Shown in pieces: positions 23,184 through 34,960 of a stretch of DNA of 64,000 bases. The stretch's first letter is position 1. Every line of letters begins with the position of its first letter. Made by a program: the position numbers and the translations under genes. Under the pieces are notes generated by a model. It saw nothing but the letters and a program-made list of their open reading frames with translations. It was not told where the DNA came from and did not search any database. Origin of the DNA: Simmondsia chinensis (taxonomy: Eukaryota > Streptophyta > Magnoliopsida > Caryophyllales > Simmondsiaceae); assembly GCA_018398585.1 (NCBI GenBank), contig JAGTTD010000011.1:13259346-13323345 (forward strand), given 5' to 3'.

Positions 23184-24057
23184 TGTCATGGACCGCCTAT
23201 CTTTGTAGGATTTTTACTTAAGTAGGCCTTGTACGTAGAAATATTCTAGATGGGCCTAGGATGTTCTAGTGCCTTCAAGAATATTCATGCGTGTGTTTTG
23301 AGTTTAAGTTCATGTATGTATGAAGAGTCATGTCCCTCGGTGCAAAGGACGTGTCCCATGGGGCCTCGAGAAGGTCCATGCACACGGGCCTTTGGGAATG
23401 GACATGACCCTTCCTTTGTTAGATGCGTGCATGTGGGAGAGACATGTCCCTTGGCATGGAGAGACGTGTCCCTTGGGTCCTTGACATGGTCCAAGTGCAC
23501 GGGCCTCATGAGGGGTCACATCCCTTCCATAGAGGCGTGTCCTTTGACAAGTAGAGATGTGACCAATGAGCCTTGACTTGGTTCATTGACACTGCTTGCT
23601 CTAAGGGGGCACGTCCCGTACTTGTTATTTAATATTCATGTACTTAGATTTGGATGCATTGTACACGGTTGGCATGAGAAGTTGTGTCCCATCCATGTAG
23701 TGCATGTACATAGGTAGAATTATGTCTTTTGGTGAAGAGATGTATTCCTTTATTTGAAAATATGCTTGAGTATAAATAAGAGAAGTGGCATTTGGCCAAG
23801 GGTGACTAAGATCATCTAGTTCATCCAAACTCTCTCTCTATTATTCCAAATACTTAAACCGTGTGAATCATAGTTGTGTCCCTAATATTTTCCCTTGCTT
23901 TCTAGACACTTTCCTTGTGTCAAATACTTCCGCATTATATTATCCCGCATAAACATAACCTCCAGGTTTTCGGGTAGCCTGACACAACGAGGAATTTTTG
24001 GAGCAAAGTTAAGTGGCGCACGGGCTTGAAAAGGGTGTCAAAAACCATCCCGTGATA
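23184..24057 (+). repeat. Family B LTR 1
   Basis: 874 bp, starting TGTCATGGACCGCC and ending CCATCCCGTGATA. A TATA-like GAGTATAAATAAGAG lies near 23770. Confidence 0.88.
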
Positions 24058-24441
24058 GTTGGTATCAGGGCAGTTATGAGAATGGCAGGAAGCATAGCTA
24101 TGGAAAATGGGAACATTAGTACATCACAAGTTGTGGAGAAGCAACCAAGAGAATGGCCTGAGACACGTGGAGAAGCGTCAAGCAAGGGTAAGGGCCCGCG
24201 GGTGACGCGGAGTGCGCTTACGAGTCTTGACATGCGTTATGCCAGGATGAAGTTGGAATCGAGTGTGGTCCAAGAGGTCCATAAAACCATGGACACTTTG
24301 TGTGAAAGTACTGCGGGATTTGGGGGCAAGCGAACCAGATGTTATAACTGTTTCTTGTGTGGAGAGAACCACTACACACATGACTGTCCAAAAAGGGTGG
24401 CATTGGAGGCGGGGGTGGCTGCACTTGAACAAGGGACATAA
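24013..24441 (+). CDS. Family B gag-like ORF with variant zinc knuckle
   Basis: A 142-codon open frame that begins in the end of the LTR and crosses the primer site; the more likely start is M at 24076 or 24100. It ends in a knuckle CFLCGENHYTHDC, which is CX2CX3HX4C, one residue shorter than the canonical CX2CX4HX4C. The usual capsid region is mostly missing. It may be a gag relic rather than a working protein. Confidence 0.55.
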   Translation: MAHGLEKGVKNHPVIVGIRAVMRMAGSIAMENGNISTSQVVEKQPREWPETRGEASSKGKGPRVTRSALTSLDMRYARMKLESSVVQEVHKTMDTLCESTAGFGGKRTRCYNCFLCGENHYTHDCPKRVALEAGVAALEQGT

Positions 24442-25880
24442 CCGGATAACAAGGAGGCTTGCGCAGGACCAATTGTGGGTAGCACGCAGGTTGGGGGAGA
24501 CTTGCATGGTGCGGTGCATTGTGGTGCCCAGGCACAACGGCTAGTGCCGGGTGAACAGGTCCTTGGGCCAGATGAGACACGGGCTGGTGCGTTGGTTCAG
24601 ACGCAGGCCCATGTCAGGACAGAGGACGGTGTCCAGGCGCAACGGATCGCGCAGGGTGCACCGGTCCCAGGGGTTCTAGGACTTGACACGGACAGGGCAC
24701 AGGAGGCTGTGCATGTCCAGACACAGACACAAGGCGTTGTGCATGTCCAGGTGCAGGCCCCGGGTGCTACGCATGACAGGGTGTAGGCCCAGATCGCAGA
24801 GACCCTAACTCAGGTGTTGGGCATGTCCAGACACTGGCCCAGGCCCCAGGGAGCAGTACGGACAGTGAGCCTGTCCAGAGGACCAAGGCGCAGGGAGACG
24901 CGGAGGTTTGAGAGAGTACACATGAGTTTGCCTTGGATGCGCACATTACGCAGGACTTGGGGACTCAAGGGGCTGAAACACTTCAGAGTGTGGAGGCTCA
25001 AACGAATACATGTGATGAGGAACGTGGGTCAGCCGTGGGTGTGCATGGTGTACAGGCCAAGGGGATCCACTGGACTAAGGCACGGGCGTGTGCCGAGGTC
25101 CAACATGGAGCATGTTGGAGTGCGTTTGGGTCAGCCAGGGGTACGCATATTGCGCAGGCCAAGGGGATCCAAGTGACCAAAGCGAGCGTGTTCGTGGAGG
25201 TCAAGCAAGGTGCACAACAAGGGGCACAAGGGACAATTGTGGTACGGGAACATACTGAGGATCAAGGGCATGTGTGCGTTGCGCAGGCCCAAGGGGCTGA
25301 TAGAACCAAAGCAATGGAGCATGCAGAGGTTCAGACTTGTGTTACTAGAACTGAAGCAAAGGTGGTGCACGGAGCTTCTGATAGTGAGGCCTACGTTGGG
25401 CTTGGTGGGTGCAGGGCTGCACAGGTTAGTGCGCAAGTCCTAGGCCAAATACAACCAAAGGCACTGGATTTGGAAGTCACTGGTGACAACAGAAGCATGA
25501 CACAGGCTGCCATGTAGGTTCGGGTGTAGGTCCATGTCATGACACAGGCGAAGGGGCTGCGCTGGTTCAGGCACAGGCCCAAGTTACGCAAAAATAGGCC
25601 AAGGGTGCTATGTGTGCTGAGGCGAAAGCCCAGGACCAGGGAACCGAGGTGCAGGCACGCACCAAGGTTCAGGACGTGGTGACGGTGATTTTAGCGCAAG
25701 GGTACGCTGGGGTCCGGGAAGGTGCGTACTTATGTGTACGTCATTCCTCAATAGTAGGGCACTCAAGATGGGGACAAAGGGTTGTCAACACAAGGGTGTA
25801 TGCTGTTGGGACCGAGGCACTTTGTGACATGGGTGCCAAACACAACTCCGGTTCAAGACAAGAAGCGGAGGGGCTCGGGT
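24442..25880 (+). repeat. Family B degenerate repeat region (AQAKG-type)
   Basis: Decayed short repeats of GTCCAGGCACAGGCCCAAGG type. One frame (24933-25517) stays open for 194 codons and reads as loose repeats of AQAKGI..TKA...AEVQ.GA. It occupies the place where pol should be. No known domain. It is probably repeat expansion with an incidental open frame, but the length of the frame is notable. Confidence 0.55.
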
Positions 25881-25902
25881 TGGGCCCTAACAAGAAGGTG
25901 GG

Positions 25903-26427
25903 ATGGATGAAACGGGATCTCTTTCATCCAGGCTCATCTATGATAGGGGACGTGCAGTGTCATCTCATATGAGGGGTTGGCATAGTACATCGGGTCTGAC
26001 AGTGGTCCTAGAAGATGATTTCAAGACGGTGTTGGGGATGAACTTCTTTGATGCCCTAAAACGACTTTCTCTTCCAATGAATCACATTATGGAGATGACT
26101 CAGACTAAGGAAGCGCAAAGAGAACATGAAGCTCACAAGGACGCAGAACCACCAGACAAACCGAGGCAATCACCTTTGAGGGCAGAGATGGAACCCAGGA
26201 TCGTGGACCAAGTCAAGGGCAAACATGTACTGCGTTTGGCCGTGCTGAGGTTGCCCATGACAGTGCATAGGGTGCGCATGGATGCGCACGTCCTAGGCAT
26301 GAGAGGACATGACTTAGGGCTGGGTGCGCAATGCTTGGGGCCCGGATCGCCAGACTTGACATTGGGTGCACATAGACTGCACACCAATGCACTTGGGTTG
26401 CGGATTGAGGCGCAATGCCTAAAATGA
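25903..26427 (+). pseudogene. Family B protease-like remnant and GCGCATG repeats
   Basis: Opens with VVLEDDFKTVLGMNFFDALK, which resembles the end of the chromovirus protease/start of RT (DDFDVVLGM.F). It then loses similarity and runs into repeated GCGCATG/GTGCGCA words (QCLG, LGAH repeats). A second copy lies at 28162-28371 in the truncated unit. Confidence 0.5.
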
Positions 26428-26649
26428 GGTGTGCATGAGATGTACATCCTGAAACAAGACACTTCGTTCATAAAATTGTTGAAGTTTGAAGTAGTGGAGG
26501 ACAACGCCAAAGAACTTGACATTGTCAGGACCTATACGCAAAAGACATCGCAGAAGAAGAAGTGGAATGAGCTTAAACCTCCATGGGAGGAAGTTGACAA
26601 CAACACCGAGTTGGGGCCTGGGACAGGGCCTCCAGCCACGATAAAGTTC

Positions 26650-26900
26650 AGCTAGGACAAGGCCATGACAGCACACGTGGGGCGCTGGGCCATGCCTGGG
26701 CTGACAGAGGACGCGCACGGGGTGTGCAAGACTGGGCATGGGATGCGCGGGGCTGCGCATCACTTGCATTTGGATGTGCATGACTTGTATTGGAGTGCAC
26801 ATGGGTTGCAGGATGTGCACGGCTGCGCATCACTTTGCAACACGGGAGCTGTTCAGGATTGCATCGGACAAGGAGTCGTGGAGGCTTAGGACAAGGGTAT
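26650..26900 (+). repeat. TGCGCAT-rich repeat cluster of family B
   Basis: Dense cluster of TGCGCATG, GTGCAC and GATGCGCACGG words, many palindromic (TGCGCA). The same cluster recurs at 28390-29000 in the second internal unit. Non-coding as far as can be seen. Confidence 0.55.
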
Positions 26901-26999
26901 TGCCAAAGAATGCTTGTCATGGGCCACGGAAGCAAGAACCTCTACAAGACTGGGGCAAGCTGAACTTGAGGCACTTGATGCGTGCCAATACTAATGACC

Positions 27000-27135
27000 T
27001 TGCTGAACAAGACATAGGACACAGGGGAAGGACTAAGTACATGGAGTACGTGGTTCATCGGAAGGGCCTTCCAAACATTGAAGCTTCGGGAGGCATTCAA
27101 AGCCACTTGGCACTGACGAGGGCGTCAATGGCTTA
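27000..27135 (+). pseudogene. Chromodomain remnant, copy 1
   Basis: Translation KYMEYVVHRKGLPNIEASG matches the chromodomain signature YLVKWKG....EASW found at the integrase C-terminus of chromoviruses. The tryptophan before KG is lost (R), and the frame ends soon after. Confidence 0.65.
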
Positions 27136-27147
27136 GGTGGGGGAGAG

Positions 27148-28020
27148 TGTCACGGACCGCCTATCTTAGTAGGATTTTTACTTAAGTAGGCCTTGTACTT
27201 AGGAATATTCTAGAAGGGCCTAGGACGTGCTAGTGCCTTCAAGAATATTCATGCTTGTGTTTTGAGTTTAAGTTCATGTATGTATAAAGAGTCATGTCCC
27301 TTGGTGCAAAGGACGTGTCCCATGGGGCCTTGACAAGGTCCATGCACACGGGCTTTGGGAATGGACATGGCCCTTCCTTTGTTAGATGCGTGTATGTGGG
27401 AGAGATGTGTCCCTTGACGTGGAGAGACACGTCCCTTGGGTCCTTGTCATGGTCCAAGTACGCGGGCCTCAAGAGGGGTCACGTCCCTTGCAAAGAGGTG
27501 TGTCCTTTGACAAGTACAGATGTGTCCAATGAACTTTGACTTGGTTCATTGACACGGCTTGCTCTAAGGGGACACGTCCCATACTTGTTATTTAAGATTC
27601 ATGTACTTATATTAGGATGCAGGGTACACGGTTGGCATGAGAAGTTGTGTCCCATCCTTGTAGTGCATGTACATAGGTAGAATTATGTCTTTTGGTGAAG
27701 AGACGTATCCTTTATTTGTAAATATGCTGGAGTATAAATAAGAGAAGTGGCATTTGGCCAAGGGTGACTAAGATCAACCCAATTCATCCAAATTCTCTCT
27801 CTATTGTTCCAAATACTTAAACCGTGTGAATCATACTTGTGTCCCTAATATTTTCCCTTGCTTTCTAAACGCTTTCCTTGTGTCAAATACTTCCGCATTA
27901 TATTATTCCACATAAACATAACCTCTGGGTTATCAGGTAGCTTGACTTAATGAGGAACTTTCGGAGTGAAGTTAAGTGGCGCATGGGCTTGACAAGGGTG
28001 TCAAAAGCCGTCTCGTGACA
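27148..28020 (+). repeat. Family B LTR 2
   Basis: 873 bp, TGTCACGGACCGCC...GTCTCGTGACA. It follows a polypurine tract and precedes a truncated internal region that has no primer site. Confidence 0.88.
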
Positions 28021-29199
28021 ATCACAAAGTGCCTCGGGTTGGGCCTTGACAAGAGGGTGGGATGGATGAAGACAGGGTCTCTTTCATCTAGGCTCATCTA
28101 TGATAGGGGGCGTGCAGTGTCATCTCAAATGAGGGGTTGACATAGCACATCGGGTCTGACTGTGGTCTTAGAAGATGATTTCAAGACAGTGTTGGGGATG
28201 AGCTTCTATGATGCCCTAAAACTACTTTCACTTCCAATGAATGACGCTATGGAGATGACTCAGACTAAAGAAGCGCAAAGTGAACTTGAAGCTCACAAGG
28301 ACGCAGAACCACCTGACAAACCAATGCAATCACCTTTGAGGGCGGAGATGGAACCCAGGATCGTGGACTAAGTCAAGGGTGCACATGTATTGCGTTGGGC
28401 CGTGTTGAGGTTGCCCATGATAGTGCATGGGGTGCGCATGGATGCGCACTTCCTAGGCATGAGAGGACTTGACTTAGGGCTGGGTTCGCAATGCTTAGGG
28501 CCCCGATCGCTAGACTTGACATTGGGTGCACATGGAGTGCGCACCAATACACTTGGGTTGCGCATTGAGGCGCAATGCCTAAAATGGGGTGCGCATGAGA
28601 TGTACATCCTAACGCAAGACACTTCTTTCATAAAATTGTTAAAGTCTGATGTGGTGGAGGACAACGCCAAAGAACTTGACATTGTCAAGACCTATACGCA
28701 AAAGACATGGCAGAAGAAGAAGTGGAACGAGCTTAAACCTCCATGGGAGGAAGTTGACAACAACATCGAGTTGGGGCCTAGGACAGGGCCTCCAACCACG
28801 GTGAAGTTTAGCCAGGACAAGGCCATGACAGCACACATGGGGCGCTGGGCCGCGCCTGGGCTGACAGAGGATGCGCACGGGGTGTGCAAGACTGGGCATG
28901 GGATGCGCGGGGCTGCGCATCACTTGCATTTGGATGTGCAAGACTTGTATTAAAGTGCACATGGGTTGCAAACTGGTTTGCATGGGATGCGCACGGCTGC
29001 GCATCACTTTGCAACACGGGAACTGTTCAAGATTGCACCGAACAAGGAGACGCAGAGGCTTAGGACAAGGGCATTGTCAAAGAATGCTTGTCATGGGCCA
29101 CGGATGCTAGAACCTCTGTAAGACCGGGGCAAGCTGAACTTGAGGCACTTGATGCGTGCCAACACTGATGACCTTGCTGAACAAGACATGGGACATAGG

Positions 29200-29330
29200 G
29201 GAAGGACTAAGTACATGGAGTACTTGGTTCATTGGAAGGGCCTTCCAAACATTGAATCTTCGGGAGGCATTTGAGGCATTCAAAGCCACTTGGCATTGAT
29301 GAGGGCGTCAATGGCTTGGGTGGGGGAGAG
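29200..29330 (+). pseudogene. Chromodomain remnant, copy 2
   Basis: KYMEYLVHWKGLPNIESSG keeps the aromatic W that copy 1 has lost. It ends at the polypurine tract GGTGGGGGAGAG before LTR 3. In an intact chromovirus this domain directs integration to modified histone tails. Confidence 0.7.
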
Positions 29331-30171
29331 TGTCACGGACTGCCTATCTTAGTACGATTTTTACTTAAGTAGGTCTTGTACTTAGGAATATTCTAGAAGG
29401 GCCTAGGATGTGCTAGTGCCTTCAAGTATATTCTTGCGTGTGTTTTGAGTTTAAGTTCATGTATGTATGAAAAGTCATGTTCCTTAGTGCAGAGGCGTGT
29501 CCCATGGGGCCTTGACAAGGTCCATGCACACGGGCCTTTTGGAATGGACATGACCCTTCCTTTGTTAGATGAGTGCATGTAGAAGAGACGTGTCCCTTGG
29601 CATGGAGAGATGCGTCCCTTGGGTCCTTGACACGGTCCAAGTGCGTGGACCTCATGAGGGGTCACGTCCCTTCCATAGAGGCGTGTCCTTTGACAAGTAG
29701 AGATGTGTCCAATGAACCTTGACTTGGTTCATTGACTACGGCTTGCTTTAAGGGGACACGTCTCATACTTGTTATTTAAGATTCATGTACTTAGATTAGT
29801 ATGCATTGTACACGGTTGGCATGAGGAGTTGTGTCCCATCCGTGTAGTGCATGTACATAGGTAGAGTTATGTCTTTTGATGAAGAGATGTATTCCTTTAT
29901 TTGTAAATATGCTTGAGTATAAATAAGAGAAGTGGCATTTTGCCAAGGGTGTCCAAAAATCACCCAATTCATCCAAACTCTTTCTCTCTCTAACATGTGA
30001 CCCTATTATACTTGTGACCCTAATTTCGTTGTCCCTTTAACACTTTCTTGCCTTAATTCCGCACAAACATTGCCTTTGGGTTATCGGGTAGCCTAACTTA
30101 ACGAGGAACTTTCGGAGTGAAGTTACGTGGCGCACGGGCTTGACAAGGGTGTCAAAAACCGTCCCGTGACA
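29331..30171 (+). repeat. Family B LTR 3
   Basis: 841 bp, TGTCACGGACTGCC...GTCCCGTGACA. It abuts the 5' half of the broken LINE at 30172. Confidence 0.88.
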
Positions 30172-32728
30172 TGTTGCTTAACTGGCCAGCACTTTGCCCC
30201 GTAAGACATAGTTGGTCTCACTGCCGTCTTATAGTATTTCCCCTTTAACTTGAGTGGGAACTTCTTATGACACAGTACCGCCGAGGCCATCCTCCATTTA
30301 TGCCAATCCACTTTAATCCTGTTGTTAACATCTCCGTGCACTTCGCCGTCTTGTTGTACCATGGAACCCAAGTATTTAAAGAACGCTTTTTGCGGTATGC
30401 CCTTTGATCCAATCTTGACATCATTTGTACTTGGCATGGCAGATACACAGAACTTGAGTTCCATATTCTCGGATTTAGATCTACTTACTATTAGTCCTTT
30501 CGATTCTGAGGCCAATTTCCAGAGTTCTAACTTCTCATTCACCTCCTCCCGGGTCTCTCCCACCAAGGCTATGTCGTCTGTGAAAAGCATGCACCAAGGC
30601 ATGTCCGTTTAGATGTGCCCAGTGAGCTCGTCCATAATCAGAATGAACAGAAAGGGGCTCAAGGTTGATCCTTGGTGTGCCCCAACAGCAATGGGGAAAG
30701 CGTCTGTCTCCCTTTCTATTGTGCGTGCATTTGTTTGTGCATCTTTGTACATGTCCTTAATGGCTAGTATATAGGGCGATGCCTTTCCTCTCCAAAACCC
30801 CATAGGACCTCTCTCGATACTCTATCATATGCCTTTTCTAGGTCAATGAAAACTATGTGGAGGTTCTTTTGTCTATCTCTGTAGTACTCTATTGACCTCT
30901 TTAGGAGATGGATGGCTTCTATTGTCGACCTGCCAGGCATAAATCCAAATTGATTCTCCGATACCCCTGTTCGTTGTCGTACCCTTCTTTTTATGACCCG
31001 TTCCTAAAGCTTTAGAGTGTGGTTCTTTAGTTTGATTCCTCTATAATTGGCACAACTCTGAATGTCTCCTTTGTTCTTATAAACAGGAATTAATATACTC
31101 TTTCCCCACTCGTCTGGCATCTTCTTTCCTTGGAAAATTTGGTTGAATAATTTGGTTAGCTATATGATGCCCATTTCTCCAGTGCATTTCCATACTTCAA
31201 TGGGTATTCCATATGGGCCTATTACTTTACCCTACCCATCTTCTTTAAGGCTTCCCTACCTTCCTTAGGTCTAATTCATGTGCAGTAACAGTAGGTGTGG
31301 TGTTCCTCAGGTGCTTGTAGTTCTCTTGGGGCTCCATCTCTAACTCCCTATTCATTGAATAGATCCTGGAAGTAGGATTTCCATCTAGTCTTGATTTGTT
31401 GCTTGTCCACAAGCATTAACCATTTGCTCCCTTTATGCACCTTACTTGATCAAGGTCTTTAGTCCTCCTCTCCCTCACTTTTGCAATTCTATAGAGGGCC
31501 CTGGCTCCCTCATCAGTATCTAACCTCTTGTAGAAATCCTCATATGCTTTAGCCTGTGCATCTCTTACTGCTATCTTAGCTTTCTTCCTGGCTTGTTTAT
31601 ACTGTTGTCTCTTGTCCTCATCCCCACTTCAGTCCCATTCCTTGAAGCATTCTCATTTTGCCTTAATCTTTTCCTGCTCCTCCCTGCACCACCACCAGGT
31701 CTATCTGTTGTTTGGTGCCCCACCCTTTGATACACCCAAAACTTCGCATGCCACATCTCTGATTTTTTGGGGTACTTGGTTCCATCTATGGTTTTGGTCT
31801 TCTTCACAATCTTCTGCCAACAAGGCCACGACTCTTTCCTTAAAGAGTTGAAACTTGTACTCCTTCAGATTCCTCCAACGAGTGCATGGTTGTGATGGTT
31901 TCGTGGTTTTCTTGCCCTTTCTCTCGGCCTTGATATCAGTACACAATACCCTGTGCTGTGTTGAGAGGTCTTCCCTGGGGATAACCTTACAACCTCTACA
32001 ATGTTTTTGAGTCCTCTTCCTTAGTAGTATGTAGTCGATCTGGGTCTTTGCTCCACTGCTCTGGTATGTGATGACCTACTCCTCCCGTTTTCTGAAGAAT
32101 GTGTTGGCAACCGTTAACTCATAAGCAACGACAAAGTCTAACAAAGTGTTACCCTCATCGCTCCTTGTTCCAAAACTAAAGCCACCACGGTGGGATGCAT
32201 AGCTGTCTGCGTTCGCTCTCACATGTCCATTAAAGTCACCACCAATCGCCACTTGTTCGCTCTGGGGTATGCCTTGCATTGTTGAGTCTAAGTCCTCCCA
32301 GAATCTAGTTTTCTCTTGCTTTGTCTGCCCAATCTGTGGTGCGTATGCACTTATAACGTTCAATATCTCCCCATCTAAAACTAAACAGATGCTAATGATC
32401 CTATCGCTATTGCTAGTCACCCCCACTACTTTGTCCTTTAAGAGGCTATCCACAATAATACTCACTCCATTCCTCTCCCTAACTTGGCCCGCATGCCATA
32501 GTTTGTATCCTAACACATCTCTTACTTTTGTGCCCACCCACCTAGTCACTTATAGGCACAGGATGTTGATCTTTCTCTTTCATCTTCATTTGGGCCACCT
32601 CAAAACTCTTCTTCATTTATGTTCCAGCATTTAAAGTCCCAAATTGCAGGCTCCCCTCACCTACTCACCTGTTCCGCCTCTTCCCCAACCCCTTTGAAGA
32701 TGGCCTCAGGTTTTGAGCTCCCTTTCTA
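30172..32728 (-). mobile_element. RTE LINE 2, 5' part (endonuclease and RT)
   Basis: On the minus strand: an apurinic-type endonuclease at 32549-32076 (VISAYAPQIG, GGDFNGHV, DFVVAYEL), a linker, then reverse transcriptase (GAHQGSTLSPFLFILIMDELT near 30700 and LFTDDIALVGETREE near 30590, keeping the catalytic DD). It breaks at VKQH (30172), exactly where the 3' part at 20817 would continue. Stops and frameshifts make it inactive. The upper limit, about 32728, is where AT-rich flank begins and is approximate. Confidence 0.88.
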
Positions 32729-33010
32729 GTAATGTTTAAAATAGTTTAAAATTTTAAAATTACTCTAAGTAAACTTTAGAATTATTTTACATATTTTCTT
32801 AAGCAACACATGATAAACTAACGGAACGCTAATAGAGTTTTGGAGAGGGTACTTCAAAAACAATTACCAGTGTTTAGGGCATCTCAAAACATTTTAAAAC
32901 CTTATGAATTTGAAAAATATATTACCAAATGTTATGATACCTAAACCAATTTTTTTCTAAAAGAAAAAAATTAGTGCTCGAGGAGGTTTAGAAGAGAAGT
33001 GTTCACCAAT
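32729..33010. other. AT-rich flank right of LINE 2
   Basis: AT-rich sequence of the same TTTAAAATTTTAAA character as 19913-20083 on the other side of the LINE. No gene. Confidence 0.4.
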
Positions 33011-33017
33011 GGCTACC

Positions 33018-33262
33018 GAATGAATCCTTTGGGTCTTCCAATATCAATAGGCTAATTGTTTCGCTCTTTTATCTTCCAAAAGGAAAAAAAAAAGATCTCT
33101 AAAAGTTGTTTCCTGGATCTGAAAGAGAGTACTTGGATTCTCCCAATAACTAAAAAGTGTATGGTGCTTGAATCTAACTGGGGTTTGCGGTGGTGTAGGA
33201 ACTAGATCGGAAAAAAAAAAGGGGGGATTCTAGTTATAAGATATCTAATGAATCTGTTGCTG
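33018..33262 (+). pseudogene. ycf2: Nuclear copy of chloroplast ycf2 (NUPT)
   Basis: About 245 bases closely match the 5' part of plastid ycf2. The plus-strand frame reads [14 protein letters not shown], then YLPKGKK, then [12 protein letters not shown], then ESNWGLRWW, then SNESVAGI, broken by A-run and G-run slippage at about 33085 and 33212 and by a stop (GTGTAGGAAC). High identity but several damaging changes show a nuclear insertion of plastid DNA that no longer codes. Confidence 0.87.
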
Positions 33263-33584
33263 GAATTTCTTGTATTAAGCAATTTTATGTATTGGCGAAT
33301 GCAGATCAAGGATTTTGAGAAATTTTCTTAATTCCAATCGAAACCTAATCATTTACAAATCACTAGGCATCTTCAAGTTTTCATGTGTTTCTAGTATTTA
33401 ACCTTTGTTGTAGCTTTAAGAGCAACGTATACAAGGTTATACATAATTGATAAACAAGTTATGCTTAGAAATATAATTTTACAAAACAAAAATCTCCAAC
33501 ATATACTCTTTAAGTTAGCAGTTTGTGACTTTGGTAGCATCAATGCAAGATAGGTAGGACCATAGAAAGGATCCTTAGAATTTA
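33263..33584. other. Unassigned stretch
   Basis: About 320 bases, AT-rich, with no recognised feature. It no longer matches ycf2. Confidence 0.35.
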
Positions 33585-34190
33585 TTTTTTTTTAGATAAT
33601 TAGGGACAAAGTTGCAATATAAAATAGGCACCTCGTAAAATGAGACCTGAGTTAACCCATATCAGAGCGGGGACAAAAACAAGGACAAAAGCGATAAAAT
33701 AGGGAAAAAAGGATTACATGACAGTCACAAGCAAAAACCAAAAGGCACTGCATGACTACAACCATCACTTGAGATGATGGACCAGGAATAGGGAAAAGAC
33801 CAACGTGCCAAAGCTGCAAACAAGATTAACAAGAAGTTAGGTCGACTAACACACTTCTATCATTGCAATGAGCTGATTCATCACCAATGAAACTCAGTCC
33901 AAGCTTTTTCTCAAACTCCCACGCAGACTTCGCAGCAAGATGCTTGCCAACATCTTAAACACTTTCATCGTTCTTCACCAACTTCTTCTTCTTTTTTTTT
34001 TTTTTTTTACTAGAGGGCTTAACCGATCTCTTTGCACTACTTCTGGGTGACATACCATTCATGAATTCTTGAAGGTCCCTCTTCACTTGCTCCTTAGACT
34101 TGCGCTTTTGTGTGCTCTGATTCTTCTTTGATGAAACAAAGTTAGTTGTCTAACGTTCCATCACCACCTTCCTCCTTCTCTACCCTGCCT
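33585..34190 (-). mobile_element. 3' end of an L1-like LINE or retroposed transcript
   Basis: On the minus strand a lysine-rich coding-like stretch (FMNGMSPRSSAKRSVKPSSK, then a K run at about 34005-33990, then AWEFEKKLGLSFIGDES) leads to a 3' UTR and an A-rich end (T run at 33586-33594). This is the layout of a retroposed 3' end. I cannot tell L1 ORF1 from a captured host transcript. Confidence 0.4.
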
Positions 34191-34960
34191 TGTTAGACTC
34201 CAACATATGTGGCACCAAGACACTTTTTAAAGATCTCTCATCGACGCAGGGAGGTCTACCAAGGACGTGGGGCTCGAAACTCGATTGGTACTAAGGCCCT
34301 AAGGACCTATATTCATTGTTACTTATGGAATCCCAAGCTTAGAGTTCAAAAGGAGGTGTACGGTCCTAAGGCTCACTTGATTTATCATAATCATTCTCAG
34401 GCCAGGGTAAGAAAAGAGGAAGATTGTTGTGATTGTGGAATGTATTCTTTAGTAATAATGTTTGATTTCAGTTTTGGCAGGAAAGTTTGTTGAGGCTGTA
34501 GTTAAGTGAATTGCTTAGCTAGATATTTTTTTTCTTGTCTTTGCCGACTTAAGCATGATCTAGTATAAATGGTTTGGATTGTTCATTGTAAGATTCATTC
34601 ATGAAAATAGAAATATCTTCTTCTCTCTCTCAATTCTCTCTAGTTCTTATCTCTATGTCACTTCTTTCTTCATCTCATACTCTCTTTCCTAGGTTATTGA
34701 ATGATAACAATTGGTATCAGAGCTTGTCAATCAAGCTTGTGAATTGCAACGATCAAGCTGGCTAAGGGCAAGAAATCAGCTATAATGGCAGGTGATGCTA
34801 TGGCTGGATCGAATCAAGCTAAGCAGATGGCACATTGAAGTAGCAGATTCAGAATTTGCTTCTTGTAGCGGGCAATTTGACTCAACCTTAGTAGAATTTG
34901 ACTCAATCTCAGTAGAAATCACAGCAATCACAATAACAATTCTAACAGCAGCTGTTAGGA

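Larger units (their letters stand above)
23184..30171 (+). mobile_element. Family B: chromovirus-derived LTR element with three LTRs
   Basis: Three direct LTRs (23184-24057, 27148-28020, 29331-30171) and two internal regions (24058-27147 of 3.1 kb; 28021-29330 of 1.3 kb, matching only the 3' part of the first). Primer site TGGTATCAGGGC at 24060; purine tract GGTGGGGGAGAG just before LTR 2 and LTR 3. Gag, a protease remnant and a chromodomain remnant survive, but RT, RNase H and integrase are missing and replaced by repetitive sequence. It is therefore a large non-autonomous derivative of a chromodomain-bearing gypsy element. Confidence 0.85.

Noticed and set aside
24933..25517. Host gene encoding a repeat protein
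   Set aside because: It lies between the LTRs of family B in the place of pol and consists of degenerate repeats, so it belongs to the element.
24000..30171. CRISPR-like or satellite array
   Set aside because: The repeats are LTR copies hundreds of bases long and irregular short words; no regular repeat-spacer structure, and the DNA is plant nuclear.
34209..34493. 94-codon ORF as a host gene
   Set aside because: It falls inside the putative 5' LTR of element D and has no recognised domain.
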